From Trichococcus collinsii (GTDB lineage: Bacteria > Bacillota > Bacilli > Lactobacillales > Aerococcaceae): a stretch of 64,000 nt of DNA. Position 1 is the first letter of the stretch, and the number at the start of each line of letters is the position of its first letter. Made by a program: the position numbers and the translations under genes. The stretch covers positions 372,001 through 436,000 of the forward strand of contig NZ_FNQH01000001.1 of the NCBI RefSeq assembly GCF_900107505.1, read 5' to 3'. The notes under the pieces were generated by a model. It saw nothing but the letters and a program-made list of their open reading frames with translations. It did no database searches and was not told the origin of the DNA. Positions 18,075-27,998 of the stretch are shown here, one piece after another.

Positions 18075-19373
18075 TTGAAACTTATCACAATGGACCAAGC
18101 GAAAGAATATTTAGGACAAGAGATTTCCATTGGTGCTTGGGTAACCAACAAAAGAAGTAGCGGAAAGATCGCGTTTCTGCAGCTTCGTGATGGCGCCCAT
18201 TTTTTCCAAGGCATCGTCATGAAAAATGATGTCGGCGAAGAATTGTTCGACGTAGCGAAATCTCTGACGCAAGAAACTTCTTTGATCGTCAAAGGGATCA
18301 TCCAAGAAGACACCCGTTCGAAGCTTGGCTACGAATTGCTCGTCACCGGCATCGAAGTGGTGGGAGAAAGCCAAGATTATCCGATCACACCGAAAGAGCA
18401 CGGAACAGATTTCCTGATGGATCATCGTCATCTGTGGTTGCGCTCGTCCAGACAGCATGCCATCATGAAAATCCGGAACGAAATCATCCGCGCCACTTAT
18501 GAATTCTTCAATCAAGAAGGATTCATCAAGGTCGATCCGCCGATACTGACCGGCAGCGCGCCGGAAGGGACGACCGAGCTGTTCCACACCAAGTATTTTG
18601 ATGAGGAAGCTTACCTGTCCCAGAGTGGGCAATTATACATGGAAGCGGCAGCGATGGCCTTCGGAAAAGTATTTTCATTCGGCCCGACTTTCCGTGCCGA
18701 AAAATCGAAGACGCGTCGCCATCTGATCGAATTTTGGATGATGGAGCCGGAAATGGCCTTCATGCATCAGGACCAGAGTCTGGAAGTCCAGGAAAAATAT
18801 GTTGCTTATCTTGTTCAATCGGTCCTGGATAACTGTGATATCTACTTAGATACGTTGGAACGCGACAAAGAATTGTTGAAAGAATACACACAATTACCGT
18901 ACGAGCGCATCAGCTATGACGATGCCGTAGCTTTGCTGAACGCGAACGGATTTGACGATATCGCCTGGGGAGATGATTTTGGTTCGCCTCATGAAACCTT
19001 TATCGCGAATCAATCGCAAAGACCGATATTTATCCTTAATTACCCGAAAGCGATCAAGCCTTTTTATATGAAAGAGCATCCGGATCGTCCAGAAGTCGTT
19101 TTGTGCGCGGATATGATCGCCCCTGAAGGCTATGGAGAAATAATCGGCGGCAGCGAACGTGAAGTGGACTATCAACGCTTAAGCGAACAGATCGAAAAAT
19201 TCGGACTGAGCAAGGAAGACTATTCGTGGTATTTGGATTTACGCAAATACGGTTCAGTGCCTCATTCCGGTTTTGGACTGGGACTTGAAAGAATGGTGAC
19301 TTGGATCTCCGGTACCGAACACATCCGTGAGTCGATTCCGTTCCCGCGTCTTCTGAACAGAATTTACCCGTAA
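18075..19373 (+). CDS. asnS: Asparagine-tRNA ligase
   Basis: A 432-residue class IIb aminoacyl-tRNA synthetase. An N-terminal OB-fold (about 10-100) reads the anticodon. Motif 2 is [20 protein letters not shown], and motif 3 is [15 protein letters not shown]. The [14 protein letters not shown] string is the usual way to tell AsnRS from AspRS. The initiation codon is TTG at 18075, with AAAAGGGG about ten bases upstream; no ATG or GTG fits better. It closes the dinG-ypmB-aspB-asnS unit, before a strong terminator. No T-box leader is visible, so regulation is probably that of the operon. Assignment is secure. Confidence 0.95.
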   Translation: MKLITMDQAKEYLGQEISIGAWVTNKRSSGKIAFLQLRDGAHFFQGIVMKNDVGEELFDVAKSLTQETSLIVKGIIQEDTRSKLGYELLVTGIEVVGESQDYPITPKEHGTDFLMDHRHLWLRSSRQHAIMKIRNEIIRATYEFFNQEGFIKVDPPILTGSAPEGTTELFHTKYFDEEAYLSQSGQLYMEAAAMAFGKVFSFGPTFRAEKSKTRRHLIEFWMMEPEMAFMHQDQSLEVQEKYVAYLVQSVLDNCDIYLDTLERDKELLKEYTQLPYERISYDDAVALLNANGFDDIAWGDDFGSPHETFIANQSQRPIFILNYPKAIKPFYMKEHPDRPEVVLCADMIAPEGYGEIIGGSEREVDYQRLSEQIEKFGLSKEDYSWYLDLRKYGSVPHSGFGLGLERMVTWISGTEHIRESIPFPRLLNRIYP

Positions 19374-19411
19374 CCAGTGTTTCGTGAATCTGAATTGAAT
19401 CTTAACAGAAT

Positions 19412-19454
19412 GGGAGTGGAACAAATAGCAAACTATTTGTTCCGCTTCCTTTTA
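19412..19454 (+). terminator. Intrinsic terminator between asnS and dnaD
   Basis: A stem of 17 pairs with two G-U pairs (19412-19428 and 19433-19449), loop CAAA, then four T residues. It separates asnS from dnaD, which are often co-transcribed in other Bacillota. Confidence 0.8.
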
Positions 19455-19477
19455 CTCTAAAGGGGTTTTTATATAAC

Positions 19478-20185
19478 ATGTCATATAATGAATTAACCAA
19501 ATGGATCGAATCAGGGCAGACGCTGATTCCAAATATATTGCTGCAGAACTACAAAAAAATCGGGCTTGCGGATACGGAATTTATCTTTGTACTACAGCTG
19601 AAAGCTTACATCGATAAGAATATACCTTTTCCGAATCTGGCACTGATCGCCGAAAATATGGGCATTGCCGAAAAGGATGTCTTCTCCTTGTTGCATAATC
19701 TGATGCAAAAGCAAATGATTTTGATGGAGACGAAAAATGATCTCGCGGGCAAAGTGGAGGATTCCTATTCCTTGGACCCAATCTATCAACGGCTTTTCCA
19801 ATTGATGGAACGATCCGAGAAAAAACAGCCCCTTCAGCAACAAGGAAAGAATATCATGACCATGTTCGAGCAAGAATTCGGGCGGAACTTATCACCCATC
19901 GAAATGCAGACCATTGCGAGTTGGATGGATTTGGACCACTATCCGCTCGAATTGATCGAATCAGCTTTGAAAGAAGCTGTATTGAATCGCGTCTACAGCC
20001 TTAAATACATTGACCGCATTCTGTTGGCCTGGGAGAAGAAAAACATCAAAAGCGTCAAAGATTTGATCCAGCAGCAATCGACGCGGCCCCAAACCAATCA
20101 GGACAAATTCGATGAAAAGGTAGGAATGGATGCACCGATGGAAGTTCCGCTTTATAATTGGCTGGACACTGATGCGGACGCATAG
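19478..20185 (+). CDS. dnaD: DNA replication initiation protein DnaD
   Basis: A 235-residue primosomal protein. Residues 1 to about 110 form the winged-helix oligomerisation domain (SYNELTKWIESG...LLHNLMQKQMILME). Residues about 130-200 form the DnaB_2/DnaD C-terminal domain, with the conserved YSLKYIDRILLAWEKKNIKS motif needed for DNA and DnaA contacts. DnaD brings the replicative helicase to the origin or to stalled forks in Gram-positives. The gene begins at an ATG with a rather distant AAAGGGG site. It is followed 15 bases later by nth. Assignment is secure from both domains and the asnS-dnaD-nth order. Confidence 0.93.
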   Translation: MSYNELTKWIESGQTLIPNILLQNYKKIGLADTEFIFVLQLKAYIDKNIPFPNLALIAENMGIAEKDVFSLLHNLMQKQMILMETKNDLAGKVEDSYSLDPIYQRLFQLMERSEKKQPLQQQGKNIMTMFEQEFGRNLSPIEMQTIASWMDLDHYPLELIESALKEAVLNRVYSLKYIDRILLAWEKKNIKSVKDLIQQQSTRPQTNQDKFDEKVGMDAPMEVPLYNWLDTDADA

Positions 20186-20200
20186 GTGGGGTGAAGAATA

Positions 20201-20848
20201 ATGCTATCAAAAAAAAAGACTATAGAAGCACTGGACGAGATGGCTGCGCTATTCCCGAACGCGGAGTGTGAACTGCTGCATCAGAACGTATTCCAACTGT
20301 TGATCGCGACGCTCCTAAGCGCCCAGGCAACGGACGTTTCCGTCAACAAAGTGACGCCAAGTCTGTTCGGACGGTTCCCTACGCCCGAAGCTTTCATTGC
20401 GGCTCCACTCGAGTCGATCATGCAAGAAATCAGAACGATCGGCTTATACAGGAACAAAGCCGCCAACATCCAAAAATGCTGCAAAATGCTGCTGGAGGAC
20501 TTTGGCGGCGAAGTGCCGCGTACTCTTGAAGAACTGACCAAGTTGCCCGGAGTGGGGCGAAAAACAGCGAATGTCGTCATGAGCGTCGGGTTCCATATCC
20601 CGGCTATTGCCGTGGATACCCATGTGGAACGGATAGCCAAACGACTGCGCATCGCTCCCCAGAAAGCATCAGTGTTGGAAGTGGAGGAGTTGCTGATGAA
20701 AAAAATTCCGAAGGAACGCTGGTCCGATGCGCATCACCAGATGATTTTCTTCGGCAGGTATCATTGCACAGCCAGAAATCCCAAGTGTGACGTTTGCCCG
20801 TTGCTTTCGATGTGCGAGGAAGGGCAGAAACGTTTGGGTTTTAAGTGA
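20201..20848 (+). CDS. nth: Endonuclease III
   Basis: A 215-residue base-excision repair glycosylase/AP lyase for oxidised pyrimidines. The helix-hairpin-helix motif LPGVGRKTANVV carries the catalytic Lys (about residue 121). VDTHVERIAKRL carries the catalytic Asp. Four cysteines near the end, in the pattern C-x6-C-x2-C-x5-C (CTARNPKCDVCPLLSMC), hold the [4Fe-4S] cluster. All key residues are present and the length is normal. The ribosome-binding site is GTGGGGTG just before the ATG. It ends at a shared terminator facing ponA. Assignment is certain. Confidence 0.96.
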   Translation: MLSKKKTIEALDEMAALFPNAECELLHQNVFQLLIATLLSAQATDVSVNKVTPSLFGRFPTPEAFIAAPLESIMQEIRTIGLYRNKAANIQKCCKMLLEDFGGEVPRTLEELTKLPGVGRKTANVVMSVGFHIPAIAVDTHVERIAKRLRIAPQKASVLEVEELLMKKIPKERWSDAHHQMIFFGRYHCTARNPKCDVCPLLSMCEEGQKRLGFK

Positions 20849-20880
20849 AGCGGACAAACGCAGCTTGCAGCATCAGGAAC

Positions 20881-20924
20881 AAAAAACAGCCAGCTCCTTC
20901 AAATCGGGAGTTGGCTGTTTTTTT
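20881..20924. terminator. Bidirectional terminator between nth and ponA
   Basis: A 16- to 17-pair stem with one G-U pair (20881-20897 and 20906-20922). It has an A run on the left and an eight-T run on the right, so it can serve both convergent genes. It abuts the ponA stop codon. Confidence 0.88.
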
Positions 20925-23491
20925 TATGGATTCTGTGTTGCTTCTTCTTCATCCTGTGCAGCGGATGATGATTCATCGCTTACCGCTGATGAGTTTGATG
21001 AAGATGATGAGGAGTCGCTTGATGCTTTGTCTTTGTCTTTCTCCTCCGCTTCGGAGGATTCCTGAGCCGGGTCGGCGATGGTCACCTGGATTGTGGCAGC
21101 AGGTGATGTGCTTGAGCTGACTTTTACGAGCAAAGAAATCGTGATTGTGCCTTTATCAGGATTATCAATGACGACTTTGGTATCTGTTGTCGTTTCGGAT
21201 GCGCCACCTGCTGTCACCGTGTATTGCGCTTGTGCATTTGAATCGGTGCCGCTGGCTGAATATTTATCCCATTCGATGGTCAACTCGTCCTTATCGGTGT
21301 TGTAGCTAGCCTTCAAACCAGAAGGCGCCAACAGAGTTACACCGTATTTCTTGGAGGTGGAAGTAGGTTCCGTTCCCTTGACAAAAAGTTCTGTTGCGAT
21401 CAGGTTGCTTGGCGTATTTGAGCCGGGCTTCATGATCGGATCAGTGTACTTTTCGATCGAGACTTGGCTGACCGATGCGGGCTGAGTCCAATCGGCATAA
21501 TCGGTATCCTCGGAAACGTAGGACATCAACTCACGATAGATATCACGCGTTAGACTTTGTGTCTGGTAATCCAAAAAGTTACCGTATTCCTTAGAATTGT
21601 CATAGCCAACCCATACCGCAATGGAATAGCTTGTCGAATAACCGGCAAACCAGGCATCAGGAGCGGCATAGGGTACGTTTGTACCACCGACTGCGGCCAA
21701 TTCATCATCTGTATAGTTGGTAGTACCGGTTTTGCCGGCCTGCGGCAAGCCGGATATCTGGGCATTCTTAGCCGTTCCCTCGGTGATGACGTCCTTCAGC
21801 ATATCAGTGATCATATAAGCTGTAGATTCCTTCATCGCTTCGGTTCCGGTCGGTTCGAAGGTAAATTCTTCACCTTCAGAAGTCGTCACGGATTGGACCG
21901 TGTAAGGCTCGTAATAGGTGCCGCCGTTGGCGAAGGCGGCATAAGCTGCCGAAAGCTCAATCGGTGTTGCTTCGCCACCAATCGCATTGGATTCAACCAA
22001 ATATTCCTGATCATCGTTCGTAATCGTGATGCCTAATTTTTGCAGGAACGAAAAAGCGTTATCCGCGCCGACTTCCTGGAAAGTCTTCAATGCCGGAATG
22101 TTGCGTGAATCGACCAACGCTTCGCGGATAGTCTGATCGCCTTTGTACTTATTGTCATAGTTGTTGATTTCGCTGCCGTCGGAGTAACTGTATTCCTCGT
22201 CAACCACTAATGTGCCTGTTGAGTAATCCAAGTATTCGATGGCCGGTCCGTAGACCGCCAACGGTTTCATGGTCGAGCCAATGCTGCGTTCCAGTGTCGA
22301 GGCGCGATTGAGCCCAAGTTGGACATTCTGGTTGCGCCCGCCGATTACTGCCTCGATGGCGCCAGTATTGACGTCGACCATGGAAACACCTGTCTGCAGC
22401 AAATCATCCGGGAATTCGATATAATCGTAAGTATTCACAATATCGTACAGACGTTGCTGTGCATCCATATCGATGTTGGTCGTGATCGTCAGTCCGCCTT
22501 CGTAGACGTCTAAGCCGGTTTTCTCCGTGACTTCATCGATGACGAGTTGGATGTAAGGGTCGATCACCAAGGACGTGTTTACATCGCCAGAGTGATCGAG
22601 GATGCTGCCTTGTATTTGAACCGTTTTTGCCTCAGCGCTTTCTTCGGCAGTAATCTTTTCGTTCTCGACCATCATGTCCAGAACAAGGTCGCGTCTAGCT
22701 TGAGTATCCACCGCGTTAGTGATTGGGTCATACAAGGAAGGGGCTTGCGGCATGCCCGCTAAAGTGGCTGCTTCAGCGAGTGTCACATCGGTGATGGATT
22801 TGCCGTAAAAGTATTCAGCGGCCGTTCCCATACCATAGACATTGTTGGACATGTAGACTTTATTAATGTAAAATGCCAAAATTTCATCTTTCGTATATTC
22901 CCGTTCCAGCTGCATAGACATCCAGGCTTCCTGAGCTTTTCGTTCCAAGGTCTGGTCCTCGGAACTGGTTGAAAAATAAGATAATTTAATCAATTGCTGA
23001 GTGATGGTGCTTCCGCCTTGCGAGATGCCACCTTGCTGTAGATTCGCGAACAAGGCGCCGATGATCCGGATCGGATCGACGCCGTTATGATCGTAAAAAC
23101 GTTGGTCCTCTATCGATACGATAGCATCCTTTAAGACTTGGGGGATTTCTTCAGGGGTGACCAATGTCCGGTTCTGATCGTTCCCCCCGATCTCCTTGAT
23201 TTCGTTTCCGTCGGCATCCAAAATGGTCGATGCCACCGTTCCGACCAATTTTTCCTCGGTCAGTTCGGGAGCTGAGGAAACATAGTAGAAGAAGAGTCCT
23301 GCTCCGGAAGCGAGTCCGATCATCCCCAGGGCCAAAACACCGAAGATTATTTTCTTCCAGAGCGGCATCCCGGCTTTCTTTGCGTTCGCTTTCGGTTTCG
23401 CTTTCGCGGCCGTTTTGCGTGGGCCTTTTGTATTTCCGTTGTTCTTTCTGTTGTTTGTGCGTGATCGTGTATTATTGCCTTCATTCGGCAT
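20924..23491 (-). CDS. ponA: Penicillin-binding protein 1A, bifunctional class A PBP
   Basis: An 855-residue peptidoglycan synthase. The cytoplasmic start is rich in Asn, Arg and Lys, and one membrane anchor lies at about residues 45-70. The GT51 glycosyltransferase domain includes the catalytic Glu in SIEDQRFYDHNG and the GGSTITQQL motif. The transpeptidase domain has the active Ser in STMKP, SRN as the second motif, and KTGTT. A fibronectin-like segment follows, then a low-complexity Ser/Asp/Glu tail of about 45 residues. It polymerises and cross-links glycan strands outside the membrane. A GTG at 23500 is in frame, but AGAGGTG is correctly placed for the ATG at 23491. It follows recU by 16 bases in a conserved recU-ponA operon. 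Confidence 0.95.
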   Translation of the reverse strand: MPNEGNNTRSRTNNRKNNGNTKGPRKTAAKAKPKANAKKAGMPLWKKIIFGVLALGMIGLASGAGLFFYYVSSAPELTEEKLVGTVASTILDADGNEIKEIGGNDQNRTLVTPEEIPQVLKDAIVSIEDQRFYDHNGVDPIRIIGALFANLQQGGISQGGSTITQQLIKLSYFSTSSEDQTLERKAQEAWMSMQLEREYTKDEILAFYINKVYMSNNVYGMGTAAEYFYGKSITDVTLAEAATLAGMPQAPSLYDPITNAVDTQARRDLVLDMMVENEKITAEESAEAKTVQIQGSILDHSGDVNTSLVIDPYIQLVIDEVTEKTGLDVYEGGLTITTNIDMDAQQRLYDIVNTYDYIEFPDDLLQTGVSMVDVNTGAIEAVIGGRNQNVQLGLNRASTLERSIGSTMKPLAVYGPAIEYLDYSTGTLVVDEEYSYSDGSEINNYDNKYKGDQTIREALVDSRNIPALKTFQEVGADNAFSFLQKLGITITNDDQEYLVESNAIGGEATPIELSAAYAAFANGGTYYEPYTVQSVTTSEGEEFTFEPTGTEAMKESTAYMITDMLKDVITEGTAKNAQISGLPQAGKTGTTNYTDDELAAVGGTNVPYAAPDAWFAGYSTSYSIAVWVGYDNSKEYGNFLDYQTQSLTRDIYRELMSYVSEDTDYADWTQPASVSQVSIEKYTDPIMKPGSNTPSNLIATELFVKGTEPTSTSKKYGVTLLAPSGLKASYNTDKDELTIEWDKYSASGTDSNAQAQYTVTAGGASETTTDTKVVIDNPDKGTITISLLVKVSSSTSPAATIQVTIADPAQESSEAEEKDKDKASSDSSSSSSNSSAVSDESSSAAQDEEEATQNP

Positions 23492-23507
23492 GTGGTTCAC
23501 CTCTTAA

Positions 23508-24122
23508 TTATTTGATAGTGCGTTCAAGCATTTTATCCACGGCATCCAGATAATCCAATCGGGGATTGAATCCGTATGCCACTTCGATGCCATTGTCCTC
23601 AATAAAAGCTAACGGAATCGATTTACGGCCATTATTCAACGTATTTTCCCAAAAGTCAATCAGATAGGAACTGTTCAGCAAGAAAACGCGGTTAAAGCAG
23701 GAAAAACGGATCAGTACGAACGTGATCCCTTGCTGTTGGATACATCTTTTCATGTGGACGATCTGATGCTCGTGGAAGTTGCTTAAAGGTATGGCTGTCT
23801 TGTTTTTTGTTTCTTTGGCTTCAAAGTCCAGATAGAGACCTTTGTAGACACCGTTATAGTCGGTAGTGGAGGACTGCCGATAGTAAGCTTCTTTGATGAC
23901 GGCTGCGCTTCTTTTGGGGTAATCTACTTTAACGACTTGGATAGGCGTCGGTTTTTTATGTATGACGGCTTTTCCTGATGAAAGGTAATGCTCATTGCTG
24001 CTGTTGATCTCTTCTTCAAGCGTCATTCCGCGGTTGCTGTATACGAAGTCTTTCCTCTTTGCAGTTTTCGGTATATGCGACTCGGCATGGAACTTTTTGC
24101 CGTTCGGATAATTTACGGCCAC
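23508..24122 (-). CDS. recU: Holliday junction resolvase RecU
   Basis: A 204-residue nuclease that cleaves four-way junctions during recombination and chromosome segregation. The catalytic core is in GLYLDFEAKETKNKTA, with the Asp and the E-x-K of the type II restriction-like fold; an upstream GMTLEEEINSSNEHY carries a conserved Glu. The extended N-terminus with many basic residues is typical. The start is GTG at 24122, with GGGGGTGAT upstream. It is the first gene of the recU-ponA unit, which couples repair and wall synthesis genes in most Bacillota, and is divergent from tig. Assignment is secure. Confidence 0.94.
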   Translation of the reverse strand: MAVNYPNGKKFHAESHIPKTAKRKDFVYSNRGMTLEEEINSSNEHYLSSGKAVIHKKPTPIQVVKVDYPKRSAAVIKEAYYRQSSTTDYNGVYKGLYLDFEAKETKNKTAIPLSNFHEHQIVHMKRCIQQQGITFVLIRFSCFNRVFLLNSSYLIDFWENTLNNGRKSIPLAFIEDNGIEVAYGFNPRLDYLDAVDKMLERTIK

Positions 24123-24258
24123 TGACGATCACCCCCATTGAATGATTATACCAAAAACATATGATGAAAGAAATCTAAGAAAGCATTAAAATCGAAGGCC
24201 AAAGCGTTGATAACGGGCACATTTTTTGCACGAATACGGAATAATGAAGCACTTTTTG

Positions 24259-24287
24259 TTTACAACACCGCTTTTCTAGTGTAGTAT
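24259..24287 (+). promoter_or_regulatory. Promoter of tig
   Basis: TTTACA (24259-24264), exactly 17 bases, TAGTAT (24282-24287), about 55 bases before the tig start. Good spacing and an AT-rich upstream region support it. Confidence 0.55.
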
Positions 24288-24346
24288 TGGAGAGTGTGCA
24301 ATATCAAATTAATTGCAATAAAATCAAGATTTTTGGAGGAAAGTAA

Positions 24347-25627
24347 ATGACTGCAAAATGGGAAAAAACAGGCACTAACGATGGTGTCTTAACATTTGAA
24401 ATTTCAGAAGAAATCATCAAACAAGAAATGGATAAGGTCTTCAACAAAGTGAAAAAGAACGTTTCCGTTCCTGGATTCCGTAAAGGTAAAGTTCCTCGTC
24501 ACGTATTCAACAATATTTATGGTGAAGAGTCTTTATTCGAAGACGCATTGAATGGCGCTTTGCCTGATGCTTATTCTCAAGCTATTGAAGAAGCTGGATT
24601 GGATCCTGTTTCACAACCAAAAATTGACATCAAGAGCATGGAAAAAGGCCAACCTTGGGTCATCGCTGCTGAAGTAACAGTGAAACCTGAAGTGAAGCTT
24701 GGAGAATACAAAAATCTTAAAGTTGAAAAACAAGACCGCGTCGTTACAGATGAGGATGTAGAAAACAACTTGAAAGAAAAACAAGAGCGTCAAGCTGAAT
24801 TAGTCCTTAAAGAAGAAGGCGCAGAACTTGGCGATACAGCTGTAATCGACTACGAAGGATTCGTTGACGGTGTGGCTTTTGAAGGCGGCAAAGACCAAAA
24901 CCATTCTTTAGAGTTAGGATCTAATCAATTCATCCCAGGTTTCGAAGAACAATTGGTTGGCGTTAAAGCTGGAGAAGAAAAAGACATTGTCGTGACTTTC
25001 CCTGAAGATTATCAAGCTGAAGATCTTAAAGGAAAAGAAGCTACATTTAAAGTAATCGTACACGAAATCAAAACAAAACAATTACCTGCTTTGGATGACG
25101 AATTCGCAAAAGATGTCGACGAAGAAGTAGCGTCATTGGACGAATTGAAAGCTAAAATCCGCAAGGAATTGGAAGAAAGCAAAACTGCTGCAGCTGACGA
25201 AGCTGTTCAGGATCTAGCTTTGAGACAAGCCGTTGCCAATGCTGAAATCGTTGAATTGCCGCACGTAATGGTCCACGATGAAGTACACCGTCAAATGGAT
25301 CTTTTCCTGAATGATATGCAACGTCAAGGAATCTCTCCTGAATTGTACTACCAAATTACAGGTACTACTGAAAAAGACTTGCACGTCCAAATGGAATCTG
25401 ATGCTGATGAACGCACGAAAACATCACTAGTATTGGAACAAATCATCAAAGATGAAAACATCGTTGTTTCTGAAGAAGAAATCGCTGCAGAAATCGAAGA
25501 ACTAGCAAAACAATATAACATGGATGCAGACCGTGTCCGTGGATTGGTCAGCCCTGATATGTTGACTAACGATATCCAAATGAAGAAAGCGATGAGCATC
25601 ATCACTGATTCAGCAATCGAAGCATAA
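24347..25627 (+). CDS. tig: Trigger factor, ribosome-associated chaperone
   Basis: A 426-residue folding chaperone and prolyl isomerase that meets nascent chains at the ribosome exit. The N-terminal ribosome-binding domain has VPGFRKGKVPRHVFNNIYG (about residues 41-59), containing the ribosome-docking signature G-F-R-x-G-x-x-P. The FKBP-type domain (about 155-245) has DTAVIDYEGFVDGVAFEGG and LGSNQFIPGFEEQLVG. The long helical C-terminal domain completes the cradle. Codon use is strongly biased, as for an abundant protein, and GGAGGAAAG lies just before the ATG. It precedes clpX, as in most bacteria. Assignment is certain. Confidence 0.97.
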   Translation: MTAKWEKTGTNDGVLTFEISEEIIKQEMDKVFNKVKKNVSVPGFRKGKVPRHVFNNIYGEESLFEDALNGALPDAYSQAIEEAGLDPVSQPKIDIKSMEKGQPWVIAAEVTVKPEVKLGEYKNLKVEKQDRVVTDEDVENNLKEKQERQAELVLKEEGAELGDTAVIDYEGFVDGVAFEGGKDQNHSLELGSNQFIPGFEEQLVGVKAGEEKDIVVTFPEDYQAEDLKGKEATFKVIVHEIKTKQLPALDDEFAKDVDEEVASLDELKAKIRKELEESKTAAADEAVQDLALRQAVANAEIVELPHVMVHDEVHRQMDLFLNDMQRQGISPELYYQITGTTEKDLHVQMESDADERTKTSLVLEQIIKDENIVVSEEEIAAEIEELAKQYNMDADRVRGLVSPDMLTNDIQMKKAMSIITDSAIEA

Positions 25628-25649
25628 GAAAAGTTGAAACAGAATACAG

Positions 25650-25690
25650 AGATCGGGACATTGTCTTCCATAGTCAGTGTCCCATCTGTT
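25650..25690 (+). terminator. Weak terminator-like hairpin after tig
   Basis: AGAT-C-GGGACA (25650-25660) can pair with TGTCCCATCT (25678-25687) with one bulged base. The loop is 17 bases and only three T residues follow, so termination is probably partial. Confidence 0.35.
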
Positions 25691-25877
25691 TATACTCAGG
25701 GATATATTCGGACTTTAACCCCACTAGGTATACGGATCATATTCTTTTTCAATTTTTCCTTTCTGTGTTAAGATGTAAACCGTTCGTAAGCGGTCAGGGT
25801 CAACGCACCACAGCAGTTGGCGGATCCTGGCAAGTTATACTGGATCGGAAAGTAAGTATATAGAGAGGAGAATGATT

Positions 25878-27125
25878 GTGTTCCATGATGAAAGTATCGG
25901 AACAATACATTGTTCATTCTGCGGAAAATCTCAGGACCAAGTGAAAAAGATCATTGCGGGGCCGGATGTATATATTTGTAATGAGTGTGTAGATTTATGC
26001 AAAGAGATCATCGAAGAAGAAATCTATGCACCAAGCGAAGCGGTATTCACCGAGGTGCCAAAACCGCAGGAAATCCAAAAGATTTTGAGCGAATATGTTA
26101 TTGGTCAAGAAAAAGCCAAACGTACGCTGTCTGTAGCGGTCTATAATCACTACAAGCGTATCGGTCAAATGAGTATGATGTCAGAAGACGATAATGTAGA
26201 GTTACAAAAAAGTAATATTTGTTTGATAGGCCCGACTGGTTCGGGTAAAACCTTCCTAGGTCAAACATTGGCGCGTATCCTGGATGTCCCATTTGCGATT
26301 GCTGATGCGACAAGTTTGACGGAGGCCGGCTATGTTGGTGAGGATGTCGAAAATATCCTATTGAAGTTGCTTCAAGCTGCCGATTTTGATGTCGAGCGGG
26401 CTGAACGCGGAATCATCTACATCGATGAGATTGATAAAATCGCCCGTAAAGGTGAAAATGTATCGATCACGAGAGACGTGAGTGGTGAAGGGGTTCAACA
26501 AGCGCTGCTTAAAATTTTGGAAGGTACTGTTGCAAACGTTCCACCGCAAGGCGGCAGAAAACACCCGCAACAAGAGTTCATCCAAATCGACACGACGAAC
26601 ATTTTGTTCATTGTTGGTGGTGCCTTTGACGGCATCGAAACGATCGTGAAAGAACGTCTTGGCGAGAAAGTTATCGGCTTCGGCTCTCCACAAGCCAAAC
26701 ATTTAGAAGACAAGAGCATCATGCAGCAGATTATACCGGAAGATTTGTTGAAATTCGGGTTGATACCGGAATTCATTGGTCGTTTACCGATAATGGCTGC
26801 GTTGGAAAAATTGACAGAAGACGATTTGGTTCATATTCTGACTCAACCAAAAAATGCCTTGGTAAAACAATACAAAAAATTACTTGAGTTGGATGGCGTC
26901 GAATTGATATTCGAAGATGACGCATTGCGCTCCATCGCCAAAAAGGCACTGGAAAGAAACACTGGTGCCCGTGGACTGCGCTCCATCATCGAAAATATCA
27001 TGCTGGATATCATGTTTGATATCCCAAGCAGAGATGAAATCGTGAAGTGCGTCATTACGGATAACATAGTGAATGGCATCGGTGCGCCGTTGCTGTTCGA
27101 TGAAGACGGCAAACAAATCAACTAA
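25878..27125 (+). CDS. clpX: ATP-dependent Clp protease ATP-binding subunit ClpX
   Basis: A 415-residue AAA+ unfoldase that recognises tagged proteins and feeds them to ClpP. The N-terminal zinc-binding domain has CSFCGKS and CNECVDLC. Walker A is GPTGSGKT, Walker B is [10 protein letters not shown], and the IGF tripeptide (KVIGFGS) is the ClpP-docking loop. Sensor 2 (GARGLRSI) lies in the C-terminal region. An ATG at 25872 is in frame, but GGAG would then be only one or two bases away. The GTG at 25878 has the right spacing and gives the usual short N-terminus. The 250-base gap upstream holds a weak TTTTCA/TAAGAT pair (25746-25774). Followed by engB. Assignment is certain. Confidence 0.95.
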   Translation: MFHDESIGTIHCSFCGKSQDQVKKIIAGPDVYICNECVDLCKEIIEEEIYAPSEAVFTEVPKPQEIQKILSEYVIGQEKAKRTLSVAVYNHYKRIGQMSMMSEDDNVELQKSNICLIGPTGSGKTFLGQTLARILDVPFAIADATSLTEAGYVGEDVENILLKLLQAADFDVERAERGIIYIDEIDKIARKGENVSITRDVSGEGVQQALLKILEGTVANVPPQGGRKHPQQEFIQIDTTNILFIVGGAFDGIETIVKERLGEKVIGFGSPQAKHLEDKSIMQQIIPEDLLKFGLIPEFIGRLPIMAALEKLTEDDLVHILTQPKNALVKQYKKLLELDGVELIFEDDALRSIAKKALERNTGARGLRSIIENIMLDIMFDIPSRDEIVKCVITDNIVNGIGAPLLFDEDGKQIN

Positions 27126-27270
27126 ACATGAGCTTGCGTTTGAAGTCCGGCGAATCAGACAATTTCCAATCTGATTTCCGGATTTTTTCGCATAATCATG
27201 ACAGTCGGTTGCAGAAATAGTATTAAGCGTCGTTTCAATTGCAGACGGCTTTGAAAAGGAGTGGAAACAA

Positions 27271-27879
27271 ATGCACGTAAAAGATGCGGAAATCGTAATG
27301 AGCGCGGTCGATCCCAAACAATACCCGGCAACTGGCTTTGCAGAAATCGCTTTGGCGGGGCGGTCCAATGTGGGTAAATCATCGTTCATCAATAAACTCA
27401 TCAATCGCAAAGCGTTAGCGCGGACATCAAGTAAACCGGGAAAGACCCAGACTTTGAACTTCTATCTAATCAATAATTCATTCTATTTTGTAGATGTTCC
27501 AGGTTATGGTTACGCAAAAGTTTCAAAAACAGAACGGGCCAAATGGGGCCAAATGTTAGAGACGTACTTCACACAACGGGATACGTTACGACATGTCTTT
27601 TTGATTGTAGATTTTCGCCATGAGCCAACCGAAGACGATATTCAAATGAAGGATTTCATTGAATATTACAACCTTCCTTATTCGGTCATTGCCACCAAAT
27701 GCGATAAAATTCCGCGCGGGAAATGGAATCAACATTTCTACCGCATAAAAAAAGCTTTGAATCTTCCGAGTGATGAGTCTTTGATCATGTTCTCAAAAGA
27801 AACGGGTGAAGGTTTGGAAAAAGCATGGACCTTGATTGAAGGAATATTGACTGAGTATGATGAAGCAGCACAAGAATAA
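27271..27879 (+). CDS. engB: Ribosome biogenesis GTP-binding protein EngB (YsxC)
   Basis: A 202-residue essential GTPase for late 50S assembly. The G1 motif is [10 protein letters not shown]3 is [10 protein letters not shown]4 is TKCDK, and a SKETGEG segment serves as G5. Length is normal. The site AAAAGGAGTGG lies before the ATG. The clpX-engB linkage is common in Bacillota, although the intervening lon gene of Bacillus is absent here. It ends with a strong terminator. Assignment is certain. Confidence 0.96.
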   Translation: MHVKDAEIVMSAVDPKQYPATGFAEIALAGRSNVGKSSFINKLINRKALARTSSKPGKTQTLNFYLINNSFYFVDVPGYGYAKVSKTERAKWGQMLETYFTQRDTLRHVFLIVDFRHEPTEDDIQMKDFIEYYNLPYSVIATKCDKIPRGKWNQHFYRIKKALNLPSDESLIMFSKETGEGLEKAWTLIEGILTEYDEAAQE

Positions 27880-27893
27880 AATAATTGAAAAAC

Positions 27894-27934
27894 AATGGGC
27901 AACATCCTACTATTGGGTGTTGCCCATTCTTTGT
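27894..27934 (+). terminator. Intrinsic terminator after engB
   Basis: A stem of about 13 pairs with one G-U pair (27894-27907 and 27916-27928) and a short T-rich tail. Confidence 0.75.
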
Positions 27935-27998
27935 CCATTCGTTATGATGGGTTAGACAAGCTGTTTCTAGTCGAATGAAAAGAACAAGGGAGGGTAAT

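Noticed and set aside
20787-21305. Plus-strand frames over the 3' part of ponA
   Set aside because: They are complements of the low-complexity Ser/Asp/Glu tail of PBP1A and carry no recognisable domain.
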